From the NCBI GenBank assembly GCA_035299425.1, contig DATGWP010000080.1, forward strand, positions 29,572-93,571: DNA of 64,000 nucleotides. Reading direction: 5' to 3'. Both the position numbers and the translations under genes were made by a program. The notes below the pieces were generated by a model. It searched no databases. It had not been told where the DNA came from and worked only from the letters and a program-made list of their open reading frames with translations. Origin of the DNA: Bog-950 sp035299425 (GTDB lineage Bacteria > Bacteroidota > Bacteroidia > Chitinophagales > LD1). Within the stretch, counting starts at the first letter, position 1; each line of letters opens with the position of its first letter. Positions 10,401 to 18,013 of the stretch are shown here, one piece after another.

Positions 10401-10990
10401 GTAATATTGGTGCTGCCAATAGTGCCGCATACAAAAATATTATCGGATGAATCGAGCGCCACACCATAAGCGTAATCGGACAAAGTACCGGTAATGCGCC
10501 GCGCCCACTGGTAATTGCCGGCTGAGTCATATTTAGCCACAAAGCCCTCTGGCCCGCCGCCCGATGTAAGGGTATTGGTGTTAGCCCCGGGGTCGAAATC
10601 TATAGCGCCACCGGCACTGAAATAGCCAACAATTATTATCGAATCATTATTGCCCAAAGCCAGCGACATACCATAGTCATCGCCGGTTCCACCAATGCGC
10701 TTGGCCCACACATACTGGCCGGCGGTGGTGTACTTGGCAAAATAAATATCGTTGTTACCCGCCGATACAAGATTGGCAGTAGCTGTATCAGGGTTAAAAT
10801 CTACAGTAGACTGGAAGCCCCCGATTATATATACATAGCCGTTAGATACTACTAACCTGCGTACGTTATCGTTGCCGGTTCCGCTAGACTGGCCAATTTT
10901 TTTTGCCCAGTCGTATGATAACCCCCCTTGCTGTGCATAAAGAAGGACTGCGCACAGCGCCAAAATTGTGGTAGTAAAAATCCGCTTCAT
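4496..10990 (-). CDS. Giant T9SS-secreted repeat adhesin (SBBP propeller, Ig-like and SprB-like repeats)
   Basis: From the ATG at 10988-10990 (MKRIFTTTILALCAVLLYAQ, a clear signal peptide) the protein is 2164 residues; a start 12 codons earlier is possible but lacks a signal-peptide N-terminus. Domain order: SBBP-type beta-propeller repeats with DFNP/DFDPG motifs and YFAKY/FVAKYD blades (about 25-500); an Ig/PKD-like pair; eight SprB-like repeats of about 75 residues, each with SVTICxGxSATLTASGG, YxWSN and TTYTVTVT; two Ig-like domains; five more SprB-like repeats; three short modules of the form TICxGxSYxFNG...GCDSVITLxLTV; one Ig-like domain; and a C-terminal T9SS type A sorting domain starting near VYPNPATHLL. 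This is a cell-surface or released adhesin. It lies directly downstream of a LytTR two-component pair, with an upstream box shared with the second adhesin gene. Confidence 0.88.
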   Translation of the reverse strand: MKRIFTTTILALCAVLLYAQQGGLSYDWAKKIGQSSGTGNDNVRRLVVSNGYVYIIGGFQSTVDFNPDTATANLVSAGNNDIYFAKYTTAGQYVWAKRIGGTGDDYGMSLALGNNDSIIIVGYFSAGGAIDFDPGANTNTLTSGGGPEGFVAKYDSAGNYQWARRITGTLSDYAYGVALDSSDNIFVCGTIGSTNITFEHPFSPAVQVNFPAPADMYFAKYDYAGKCLYARAFQGGATADVVARDIAVDANNDVYITGQFLGTCDFNAGAGTANLSSSVNTDVFLAKYTNAGDYVWVRAMGGTTTTPNQYDNGFTLDITPSGNIIVGGAYWGVGVFGGIQITAQGSTLAGFFCSWTPAGTCSWARGISGAGTSNQAQVYQITHDDASNVYVTGRFTGAAVDFDGSPALFNIGASPSTANDIFIAKYDSVGNFTWVTSMGSSTTDEAFVIDLDDSANVYTGGYFTGTADFDPSVAGVQTLTSSSLYDAYIARHSPCNLVAPASITGLDTACLSLSGAVYTAAPVAGATSYTWTLPSGWTGSSTTNTIAVTSNTTSGTISVRANTPCGISTAATKLVTLTPGPSAPTSILGGISTPCVGGIYSFSASGGSGGNYYVWNVPAGATILSGADSIIITIQMPYTTGATSISVARANICDTSNFATRPLTITGFADGSVSPASPTICAGSSVTLTASVFSPTSYSWSNGLGLGATKTVSPASTTTYTVTMNTNSGQCADVDTVTVTVVPAVTAAISPATVTICNGQSATLTASGGTTYAWSNSGGSNATATFSPTTNTTYTVTVSDGTCSATASRLVTVNSNPTAGITPASVTICAGGTATLTATGGGTYAWSNGGGNSAQAVFSPNSATTYTVTVTNANNCSATASRLVNVNALPSANIQPASVAICTGQSATLTASGGGTYAWSNSGGSNAAATFSPNTTTTYTVTVTGANTCSATATATVTVNQLPTAAIAPATVTICAGDAATLTASGGTAYSWSNSGGSNAAATFSPTTNTTYTVTVTDGNSCSATASRLVTVNSIPSASISPVTATICNGASATLTASGGINYAWSNSGGSNAAATFSPTSTTTYTVTVSNGTCSATATRVVTVNALPPAAIAPASVAVCLGSSATLTASGGTTYAWSNSGGSNAAATFSPATTTTYTVTVTDGNNCSTTATRQVTVNQLPVAGINPSSVTICSGASQNLIASGGASYNWSNQLGTGSNKLVLPVATTTYTVTVTDANSCSATASSVVTVNPITNITTEPVSQTACTGSAVTFNVAAAGVGLTYQWKKDGSDINLATASTYNIPSLTINDADDYSVVVTGTCGADTSTLAVLSVVTSASISQQPLAQAVCVGAPLTLSVVGSGGNNTTYVWRRGSTVLGSQTATLNIASATANDAGPYSVVISGSCGTVTSDTVLVTVNNNPVAAISGNATICTGASTTLTATGGSSYAWSNSLGSNAAVTVSPATATTYTVTVTQNNCSATASQLVTVNQLPVAAISPASVTLCAGASATLTASGGTSYLWNTNNTTAAITVSPGTTNAYAVTVTDANNCSATAQRTITVNPLPVAAISPSSVAICLGGSQTLTASGGASYVWSGSLTANAIQNLSPTTTTTYTTTVTDANNCSATASATITVNSTTAAINGPSNICSGLSATLTASGGGTYSWSNSETTAAITVTPVSATTYTVTVTANNCTATASQTVSVQNTPTASITGSTSVCAGGSVSLTANGGNTYTWGNGLGTNSTITVSPATTTTYTVTASLGANCSASATHTIAILQPSASAFSQTICAGNSYSFNGESLTQSGAYNDTLVNAVGCDSVITLNLTVSPALTGDFSETICNGSSYTFFAQTLTQSGNYTETVQTQDGCDSIITLHLTVLAPITTTLAESICQGGSYDFNGDVLTIAGVYADTLASAQSCDSIVTLTLTIVDATAITTQPASTLTVCSGEAIDLNVAAAGGSLNYQWWKNDTLVSGAEAASFNIASSNVSDAGTYKVEVTGTCGTDTSDAAVVVVNATPAPVVQQNNAVLTSSVTGSSYQWYLDGGPISLATAQTYTATQTGDYKVDVTSADGCTGTSAEVNVIISGIANVASASIAVYPNPATHLLIIKSDVTLQAVEVHNVLGAKVLAETGNLARLDVNMLAQGSYVISLHTANGVVKKSFIKE
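5650..8990 (-). repeat. Intragenic array of SprB-like repeat modules
   Basis: Thirteen modules of about 220-235 bp each encode SprB-like repeats, interrupted near 6730-7240 by two Ig-like domains. Neighbouring modules share long runs at DNA level, for example the segment coding for SNSGGSNAAATFSP, which recurs almost unchanged between 7540 and 8660. Such sequence homogeneity suggests unequal crossing-over or gene conversion within the gene. Confidence 0.8.
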
Positions 10991-11027
10991 AAAATCCGAG
11001 TTTTGTTTGGCAACAATATTCGGCATG

Positions 11028-11061
11028 AAGCAGGCCCGAGGGCGACCTACAATTCATGAAC
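11028..11061 (-). promoter_or_regulatory. Conserved upstream box of the adhesins, copy 1
   Basis: On the plus strand this reads AAGCAGGCCC, 13 nt, AATTCATGAAC. The same two blocks with the same 13-nt spacing occur before the second adhesin gene (26730-26763). Here the box ends 38 bp from the start codon. It overlaps a 7-bp inverted repeat, TGAACCC/GGGTTCA (11057-11078), which lies after the regulator gene but has no T-run. I infer a regulator-binding or promoter module. Confidence 0.55.
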
Positions 11062-11113
11062 CCCCTGTTTTGGGTTCACGAAACGGCGGAACGTATAAAA
11101 TGCGGGCTGATAA

Positions 11114-11869
11114 TCAATGTCGCCCAATCCTTATTTCGCGGAAAGAATCTTCAAACTCCTTCTTCCTTTCTTTTGAAACAGGCATGGCAATGCCGTTATC
11201 CATTTCTATAAAGCTTTCGAGGCGGCTATACTTTTTTACAAAATTGAGATTGATGAGATGCGACCGGTGAATCCGGAAAAAATTCTTTCGGCGCATTAAA
11301 AGGTCTTCAAAAAATTTGAGCTTTTTACTCACCAGCAGTTTAGAGCCATCGGCCAAAAACACATGTGTGTAAGCGCCTTCGGCCTGCAACTGGGTAATGT
11401 TGCCCACTTCGACAAACAACAAGCCATCGCTTACAGGCACCGCTATTTTGCTAAACTCATCCCCCTGAAAATTTTGCTGCAGCACTTCAAGCCTTTGTTT
11501 CATGTTGTGGCTGGTGCGCCGTGCCTTTACTTTTTCTACAGCGGCTTTTAGTTTATCTACCTGCACCGGTTTAAGCACATAGTCTACTGCCGAGTATTCG
11601 AATGCCTGCACCGCATACTCACTGTAAGCGGTTACAAATACAATTTCGAAATCTACCGTATCGAAAAAGTTCATCAATTCAAAACCACTAAACTCAGGCA
11701 TTTCAATATCCAGAAAAACCACATCGGGCTGGTGCTGTTTTATGGCCAGCACCGCTTTGGGCACATTGGCGCATTGCTCCTGTATTTTTACTTCCGGGCA
11801 GTGAGTAGTCAGCAAGGTTTCAAGCCCGCGGCGGGCTCTTTCTTCATCATCTACAAGTATTGCTTTCAT
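11114..11869 (-). CDS. LytTR-family response regulator
   Basis: A 251-residue regulator. Residues 1-120 are a receiver domain with acidic pocket D7-D8, phospho-acceptor D54 (VFLDIEMP), a switch threonine in VTAYSEYA and the lysine in YVLKPVQ. Residues about 145-245 are a LytTR DNA-binding domain (EGAYTHVFLADGSKLLVSKKL, RIHRSHLINLNFV). Its ATG overlaps the stop of the upstream kinase gene by 4 bp (ATGA), so the pair is co-translated. It is a clear paralogue of the regulator at 28686-29432. The first gene downstream is the giant adhesin, the obvious candidate target. Confidence 0.93.
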   Translation of the reverse strand: MKAILVDDEERARRGLETLLTTHCPEVKIQEQCANVPKAVLAIKQHQPDVVFLDIEMPEFSGFELMNFFDTVDFEIVFVTAYSEYAVQAFEYSAVDYVLKPVQVDKLKAAVEKVKARRTSHNMKQRLEVLQQNFQGDEFSKIAVPVSDGLLFVEVGNITQLQAEGAYTHVFLADGSKLLVSKKLKFFEDLLMRRKNFFRIHRSHLINLNFVKKYSRLESFIEMDNGIAMPVSKERKKEFEDSFREIRIGRH

Positions 11870-14751
11870 AGTGGTATAGTTAGCATAACCCTGGTGCCCT
11901 GCGGCAAATCAATTATCTGCAAATCTATTTTCAAATTATAATAATCGCGTAATAAACGTAAACGTTCGGTGGTAGCATCTGTTGCAAAACTCTTGTGTTT
12001 TTTCTTTCGCGCATTAATTTCTGCCGATGCTTTGCGGCCTATGCCATTGTCTTCTATAATACAAACAAGCTGTTGCGCACGCTGTTCAAACAGTACGTTT
12101 AACTGTTTGCTGCCCTGCTTATGCAGCAGCCCATGCTTTAAGGCATTCTCTACAAAAGGCTGCACTATCATAGATGGTAGCCTGACTTCGTCTTTATCTA
12201 TGCCTCCGCTCACTTCGATCTTATAATGCAGCTCATCGCCAAAACGAAGTTTTTCAAGATCGAGATAAAGTGCCAACATCTCCTCCTCTTTATGCAGGGT
12301 TATAAACTCGGCACCTGATGCATCTAACACCACCCGCGTAAGCTCACTGAACTTGCCCAGGTATAATTGTGCATTAGCAGTATCCTGTTGCAACACTAAA
12401 TCCTGTATGCTGTTAAGCGCATTGAACATGAAATGGGGATTCATTTGCGCCTTTAGCGTAGATAGCTGCGAGGCAATCATCCTTTTCTCTAATTCGTTTT
12501 TGCGCCGTAGCGAGCGAATGCGCCAGGCAAAAAATGCAGATACTAAACCGGCAATGGCTATAACACACAACATAAAAAACCACCAGCGCTGCCAGAATGG
12601 TGCACGTATAATAATATTGAGGTGCGCTGCTTCTGTACTTTCTACACCATCTTCGTTTAGTGCTTTTACTTCAAACACATAACTACCTGCGGGCAATGAT
12701 GGATACCGCGCAAAATTACTCTTGCTATTGGTAATTATCCACCCGGTATCCAGCCCCAACATGCGGTACTTATAGGTAAACTCGCCATGGCTGCGAAAAG
12801 CAATACCCTTAAATGATATGCGGATGTTATTGTTGTAGTAAGGCAGGTTATAGGCAGCCACAAGCGCAGTATCGCGCTCGTGCACCGCAAAGGCCGAAAT
12901 AAAAATAGAGGGTGGCACCAGGTTTACAGAGTTGAAATTTTCGGGAATTTCTACTATTCCTTTTGGCGTAGCTAATAGTATTTTACCGTTCAAAAATTCT
13001 ATATCCGTAATTTCGTTAGATGGCAAGCCATCGAACCTGTTGTAGCGTTTTATGGCTTTGGTAACCACATTGTAGCCTACCAGATTGTCTTCCGTTACCA
13101 TCCATAAAGTGTTGCCAACCACTCCCATTTTTCTAACAAACCCATTGCTTATTCCTATTTCTTTATTCAATTGTGTAGCAAACACACCCTTATTAAAACC
13201 CAACACACCATCGGTAAGTGTGCTTACCCACACTATTCCATTTGCTGTTTGGGCTATATCGGTGGCTGAAACGGTATGTCCATTAAAGGTTTTTTCCTCA
13301 AGCGTACCATTTGTGCTAAGCCATAGCCCATCGGTATGGCCCATCCATAATTCGTCATGCTGTTTATTTGCAAAAACAACCCTTGTTCGCTTACTGCGAA
13401 AAGTGTTTAGTGTATCTACACGGGGCTTTATACTTACAATAGCTGCATTAATTACCGAACCGATTAAATAGCTATCGCCACTTAACCAAGCCAGCGATTT
13501 TACATTGCTTATGCCCTGTGCGTGCGTAGCCTGCATAGATCCGCCGGTTTCGATAATCCAGGTTTTGTTTTGCCCTACAATAAGCTGTTGCTTTGCAGGG
13601 TTATACTCCATAGCCTGAATTTCGGTAGGGGTATTTTGCAGTGTAAGCGTAGCCATTTGCTTTGTTTGAAAACTGTAGCGCGATACCTTCCCGGTTTGAT
13701 AGCCTATATACAAATTGTCTTTTTCATCTTTAGCCAATTGCTTTATGCGTGTATCGGCCAGTGGGCTATTGGCGGCGGTGTAAATCCACACATCAGTAGA
13801 TGGAACTACAAAAATGCCATCCTGCAACGTACTGAACCAGTAATTGCCCTCTTTATCTAAAACTATATCGCTTACACTTTTGCCCGGGAAAAAAAGTTGG
13901 CCACCAAAGAGAGCGTGCAAATTGTAATCGAGGCAAAGTGCGCCGTTGCTGCTTCCAATCCACAATTTGCCTTTGTTGTCGTTGCGCAAGGCAAAAACAC
14001 GTCCCAATGATGAGGGCAAGTCTATTAACCACAGCAGCGAATCATTCTTCACCTCCCACAATGAGTTTTGCTTTTCGGTGCGGGAAAGAAGCAACAACCG
14101 CTGGTCTACCATATGGAAAGAGGACATGAGCAGGGCATCGGCAAACCGGTCGGGCCGATTGGTGTTAGTGAAGAATTTTATACCCTGCTGGTCAACTACA
14201 CCCAAAGCCTTTTTTTCAGAAAAATAAAGACGGCCATTAAAGCAGTGAATGTCGGCAAAAACAGAGCTGCCCGGTATGCTTAGTATACTGGCAGAATTAA
14301 CCGATTGCAAAACCTTTCCGTTCTTCACTTTGCATAAGCCGCTATCGGCTGTAAGCCAGGTGCACGCACTGTCATCAAAGCAGAAGAAGGGATAGTTTTT
14401 TATACGCTTGCTCCAGTCGTATTCCAGTTTGAGTGTATCGGTATTTACCGAAAAAATCTGGCTGGTAAAGTTCTGGCACCACAGACGGCCCTTGTTATCA
14501 AAAGTGATATGCGAGATAGCCTTGCCACTATGCTGTGCGTTTTTAAAGGATATAAAATCAGTGCCATCGTATCTGTATAACCCTGCATTGCAGCCTATCC
14601 ACATAAAACCATCTTTATCCTGCGCAAGGTCATAAACCTCGTTAGATGGCAATCCATTATCATCAGTTATAGTATAAAAATACGGGTGCTGCGCAGCGCA
14701 GAAGGCTACCATAAAAAACAAAAAGAAAACGAGTGTGAATGGGCGTAACAC
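11866..14751 (-). CDS. Two-component sensor kinase with Reg_prop beta-propeller and LytS-type kinase domain
   Basis: A 961-residue membrane kinase. Signal peptide (1-20, ending CAAQ). The periplasmic part up to about residue 600 has two-component-regulator propeller repeats (DDNGLPSNEVYDLAQDKDG, FMWIGCNAGLYRYDG; DGLPSNEITDIEF). A Y_Y_Y domain follows (about 640-705). The transmembrane helix is at about 723-743. The cytoplasmic His_kinase domain (PF06580 type) has MNPHFMFNALNSIQ with H773 as the likely phospho-site, and an ATP-binding part with EDNGIG at D901. It is followed by its LytTR regulator with a 4-bp overlap. Kinases of this build usually sense extracellular polymers; the ligand here is unknown. 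Confidence 0.92.
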   Translation of the reverse strand: MLRPFTLVFFLFFMVAFCAAQHPYFYTITDDNGLPSNEVYDLAQDKDGFMWIGCNAGLYRYDGTDFISFKNAQHSGKAISHITFDNKGRLWCQNFTSQIFSVNTDTLKLEYDWSKRIKNYPFFCFDDSACTWLTADSGLCKVKNGKVLQSVNSASILSIPGSSVFADIHCFNGRLYFSEKKALGVVDQQGIKFFTNTNRPDRFADALLMSSFHMVDQRLLLLSRTEKQNSLWEVKNDSLLWLIDLPSSLGRVFALRNDNKGKLWIGSSNGALCLDYNLHALFGGQLFFPGKSVSDIVLDKEGNYWFSTLQDGIFVVPSTDVWIYTAANSPLADTRIKQLAKDEKDNLYIGYQTGKVSRYSFQTKQMATLTLQNTPTEIQAMEYNPAKQQLIVGQNKTWIIETGGSMQATHAQGISNVKSLAWLSGDSYLIGSVINAAIVSIKPRVDTLNTFRSKRTRVVFANKQHDELWMGHTDGLWLSTNGTLEEKTFNGHTVSATDIAQTANGIVWVSTLTDGVLGFNKGVFATQLNKEIGISNGFVRKMGVVGNTLWMVTEDNLVGYNVVTKAIKRYNRFDGLPSNEITDIEFLNGKILLATPKGIVEIPENFNSVNLVPPSIFISAFAVHERDTALVAAYNLPYYNNNIRISFKGIAFRSHGEFTYKYRMLGLDTGWIITNSKSNFARYPSLPAGSYVFEVKALNEDGVESTEAAHLNIIIRAPFWQRWWFFMLCVIAIAGLVSAFFAWRIRSLRRKNELEKRMIASQLSTLKAQMNPHFMFNALNSIQDLVLQQDTANAQLYLGKFSELTRVVLDASGAEFITLHKEEEMLALYLDLEKLRFGDELHYKIEVSGGIDKDEVRLPSMIVQPFVENALKHGLLHKQGSKQLNVLFEQRAQQLVCIIEDNGIGRKASAEINARKKKHKSFATDATTERLRLLRDYYNLKIDLQIIDLPQGTRVMLTIPL

Positions 14752-14794
14752 TAAGTGAAGGAAAGCAAAAAGTCTTGTTATTTGTGTAACCCAT

Positions 14795-14825
14795 AAAAAA
14801 ACCCGCCTTCATTTCTGATGGCGGG
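14795..14825 (-). terminator. Intrinsic terminator of the beta-helix gene
   Basis: CCCGCC (14802-14807) pairs with GGCGGG (14820-14825), with an additional TCA/TGA pairing. On the minus strand a run of seven T follows. It separates the beta-helix gene from the kinase gene downstream. Confidence 0.85.
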
Positions 14826-14870
14826 CCGCTCAAAACCTAACACTAAAAACAGAGACAGCTGAGTATATAC

Positions 14871-17800
14871 CTATTGTTTTATAAACCTTTTCGCGGCGCT
14901 TTTACCCTGGGTGGTTTTTACCTTCACGGTATAAGATCCCTGCGCCAAAGCGGCAATATTCAGTTTTGTGATCTGGCCTTTTATAAAAATTACCTGCTCA
15001 CCAATTGCCGAGTAAACTTCCAGCGCTTCTATCTGCTCATCGCATACAAGCATCAGATAATCGGTAGCGGGGTTAGGGTATATCTGCATGCTGAAATCAT
15101 CTGTGGCTATATCATTTATGCCATTACATATTTCTACCACTACAGCCACGCTATCGGTAGCCACGCAACCTAAAGCGTTGGTAGCGGTAACCGAATAAGT
15201 AGTAGATACAGCTGGTGTTACCGTTTGCGAAGCAGTGGTTACACTATTGCTCCACACGTAACTTACATTGCCTGCAGCGGTAACTACAGTACCCTGGCCG
15301 GCACAGATAGTATCATCGGCAGCGGTAACTACAAGGGATACCAACGGATTAGGTACATTAATAGTATCTGCCACCGAGCAGCCGTAAGCTGATAAAGTTA
15401 CGGGATATACGCCCCCTGCGCTAATTGCGTACAATGCAGTGTCAGTGCTATAACGCACCAGGCCTACGGCATCATATTCTACCCAATCGTTGGCTATATC
15501 AGTAGCAATAGCCCAGCGCACGGCGTCTATATTCATTGCCGATGGCAACTGCACTTTAAATATAGTGGCTACCTCGGGCCCTGCCACTGCGGTAGCTGTA
15601 TATACTACCGACCAGTTGGCGGTGGTTGCATCACGTACATATACAGTATCTATATGGCCCGGTGCACTGGTTTCATATATCAGCACCTCTGATGCCAATA
15701 CCGGGGTGGTATATCCTACTACTAGAAAATCGCGGTCGTCGCCATAATCATCGGCAGTCCATGCGGTATTTATATCGCCATAATCGGGATAGGTGTTGGG
15801 CTCGCCAAGTAGTTGCTGAGCCGACCAGCTGGTAGGGCTGTACTGTGTGCTAAAATCAATTACCAAATCTGCCCAGGTAGTATCGGGGCCGAAGGTGAAC
15901 GTGGTATCGGCAATAGTTATATCAAGGGAAGTTGGGCTACTCAGTTTCACAATGCCTGCATCGTTTTGGCACAGAATGCCATCGAAAGATAGATCAGGAA
16001 GGGTTAACTGGGGCAATACAGTCAGGTTGGTAATTACTACACTATCGCAGGCAAAAAAGTCGTGATACCTGCCGCTGGTAGTATAAGTGTGTGCACCTAC
16101 GGTAATACTTTCTCCGTAGCAAAGTGTCGGGAAATATTCCATTACATCTTCACTGCCATAATCAATATATACCTCTACGGTGCTATCGCAGCCATAATAC
16201 TGGTAATAGTATCCTGCCAGGTAATAGGTTGTACCGTTTAGGGTTACGCTGTCGCCACCGCAAATGCTGAATTCGTAGTTATGATAATCCGGCTCAAGTT
16301 CATGGAAGTAAACTTCCACTATACTATCGCAACCAAAGTATTGGTAGTATGTACCGTACGAGGTGTAAGTCCTTCCGTTAATGGTAACACTATCCCCCGC
16401 ACATTTTTGTACGTCGTGATATACATACGGCGGTTCAATTTCAGTTACCGTTATAATTACTACGCTATCGCAGTCGTAAGTTATTGGGTAGGTGCCCTCT
16501 TCGGAATATACATTGCCCCGAAAAGTTACACTATCACCTGTACAAAAACTAAGGTTGTAATTTATTGCAGGGGGTGCGTCATTTATAACTATTGTATCTT
16601 TTGCCACGCAGTGTGCCGCATCGAACACGGTAGCTATGAATGTACCGCTACCGGTATGTATTATGCTATCGGCACATAGCCAGGTTACATCATTATCGTA
16701 AATATTGGAGGTGTATGGACCAGTGCCACCGGTAATGGTAAGACCCAACTCGTGCAGCACAGGTGCACAGGCAGGCACTACATTATCTATAGCTACTGAA
16801 AAGCCTATGCAGGTATTAGTACCATTGTACTCAAATGCTCCCATATCAGGTGTGCCGTTGCGCAGGTATTCGCGCTGATCGAACAAGCCCGCTACGTTTG
16901 CTTCGGCTGCATCTATAGCCGGGCTGCCGGTTATAAGTGCATGTGTAAGCATGTAGTGACCGTTATCTCGCAAGGTAGTATCCAGCACATTTAAAGCGCT
17001 GGCACCGTAAACATTACCAGCCACTACACCACCAATTACTGCACCGGCAGTATCACCAAATAAATTATGGCCATCGAGCGATTGGAAATCACCCCACAAG
17101 TCCTGACCCGCACCGGCAGCTGTATTGCCTACAAAAATACAATTGCTGATACGGCAGGTAGAGTTTGGTGCGTTTTGCAAGGCACCGCCCCTTGATTGAG
17201 CATGGTTATTATAAAAGGTACAGTTAATCACATCCATTTGGCCACCGGCATGGTTCTTTACCGCACCACCAGCACCGGTAGCGGAGGTTGAGGCGCTGGT
17301 GTTGTTGCTAAACGTACTGTTGGTTATACGCATGTATCCACCGTTGTTGAATACTGCACCACCACCCTCGCCGCCTGCATCGGTAGTGTAGTTGTTTTTA
17401 AACGAGCAACCATTAATTATAACCGTATCGCCGTTGGCAAATACACCACCGGCCTGGTATTGCGCGTTGTTATTAATGAATACACAGTTATTTAAAGTGC
17501 TATGTGCGCCGCAACTACTCATAAACGAAGAACCAAAGGCACTGTTGCCGTTATTTGAAAAAAGAAGATTATTAAAGCTTACGCGTATGCCACTAAGATT
17601 AACGCCTATATTGTAATAAATGCCGCTTATGCGCAGGCTCATATCTTTTGGGCCGTTGATAATACAAAATGTTTGAGGTAGCGGCCATAAATACGCATCG
17701 CCACCTACACATATATCTACTACATGCGGGTTGGCCATAGTGGCACTGTTATCGGCATTAGCGCTTGTCATGGCCCAGGTAAGTGAACCGGGATCGCTAC

Positions 17801-17900
17801 CCGATAAGGTGCTTACATAAAAATGAGTGGCATTGGCGGCCTGCCATGAAAAAAGCAGGCTGCATAAAACTGCGAGATGAAGGGTAAATTGTTTTCTCAT
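14871..17900 (-). CDS. T9SS-secreted right-handed beta-helix surface protein
   Basis: A 1009-residue protein with a signal peptide (1-24, ending ANA). Residues about 25-355 form a parallel beta-helix of the polymorphic outer-membrane/'choice-of-anchor Q' type: NNCVFINNNAQYQAGGVF, GGAVFNNGGYMRITNSTFSNN, closing with SPAIDAAE and PDMGAFEYNG. Next come about five short repeats with the pattern GDSVTxxGxxYxxxGxYxxxxxCDSV (about 440-630). Then a domain of about 150 residues (PTSWSAQQLLGEPNTYPDYG) often seen in Bacteroidota secreted proteins, one SprB-like repeat, and a T9SS type A sorting domain (about 932-1009, YPNPATDYLML...FIKQ). It lies 113 bp downstream of a kinase gene on the same strand and shares an upstream motif with that kinase gene. 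Confidence 0.85.
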   Translation of the reverse strand: MRKQFTLHLAVLCSLLFSWQAANATHFYVSTLSGSDPGSLTWAMTSANADNSATMANPHVVDICVGGDAYLWPLPQTFCIINGPKDMSLRISGIYYNIGVNLSGIRVSFNNLLFSNNGNSAFGSSFMSSCGAHSTLNNCVFINNNAQYQAGGVFANGDTVIINGCSFKNNYTTDAGGEGGGAVFNNGGYMRITNSTFSNNTSASTSATGAGGAVKNHAGGQMDVINCTFYNNHAQSRGGALQNAPNSTCRISNCIFVGNTAAGAGQDLWGDFQSLDGHNLFGDTAGAVIGGVVAGNVYGASALNVLDTTLRDNGHYMLTHALITGSPAIDAAEANVAGLFDQREYLRNGTPDMGAFEYNGTNTCIGFSVAIDNVVPACAPVLHELGLTITGGTGPYTSNIYDNDVTWLCADSIIHTGSGTFIATVFDAAHCVAKDTIVINDAPPAINYNLSFCTGDSVTFRGNVYSEEGTYPITYDCDSVVIITVTEIEPPYVYHDVQKCAGDSVTINGRTYTSYGTYYQYFGCDSIVEVYFHELEPDYHNYEFSICGGDSVTLNGTTYYLAGYYYQYYGCDSTVEVYIDYGSEDVMEYFPTLCYGESITVGAHTYTTSGRYHDFFACDSVVITNLTVLPQLTLPDLSFDGILCQNDAGIVKLSSPTSLDITIADTTFTFGPDTTWADLVIDFSTQYSPTSWSAQQLLGEPNTYPDYGDINTAWTADDYGDDRDFLVVGYTTPVLASEVLIYETSAPGHIDTVYVRDATTANWSVVYTATAVAGPEVATIFKVQLPSAMNIDAVRWAIATDIANDWVEYDAVGLVRYSTDTALYAISAGGVYPVTLSAYGCSVADTINVPNPLVSLVVTAADDTICAGQGTVVTAAGNVSYVWSNSVTTASQTVTPAVSTTYSVTATNALGCVATDSVAVVVEICNGINDIATDDFSMQIYPNPATDYLMLVCDEQIEALEVYSAIGEQVIFIKGQITKLNIAALAQGSYTVKVKTTQGKSAAKRFIKQ

Positions 17901-17952
17901 ACATGTTGGTTTTAGTTGAAAGGTGAACCAAAGATGATTCTACCACCGGCCC

Positions 17953-18000
17953 GCAGCAACTAAATGGTACAAGATGCAACCTAAAGGGTATGAAAAGCAG
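17953..18000 (-). promoter_or_regulatory. Bipartite upstream motif, copy 1 (before the beta-helix gene)
   Basis: On the plus strand GCAGCAACT (17953-17961) is followed by GGTATGAAAAGCAG (17987-18000). Both blocks occur identically at 19987-20030 before the kinase gene, with 30 instead of 34 bp between block starts. A 9-mer plus a 14-mer repeated exactly in two upstream regions suggests a shared regulator or promoter architecture. Confidence 0.55.
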
Positions 18001-18013
18001 AATAAGGAGTAAC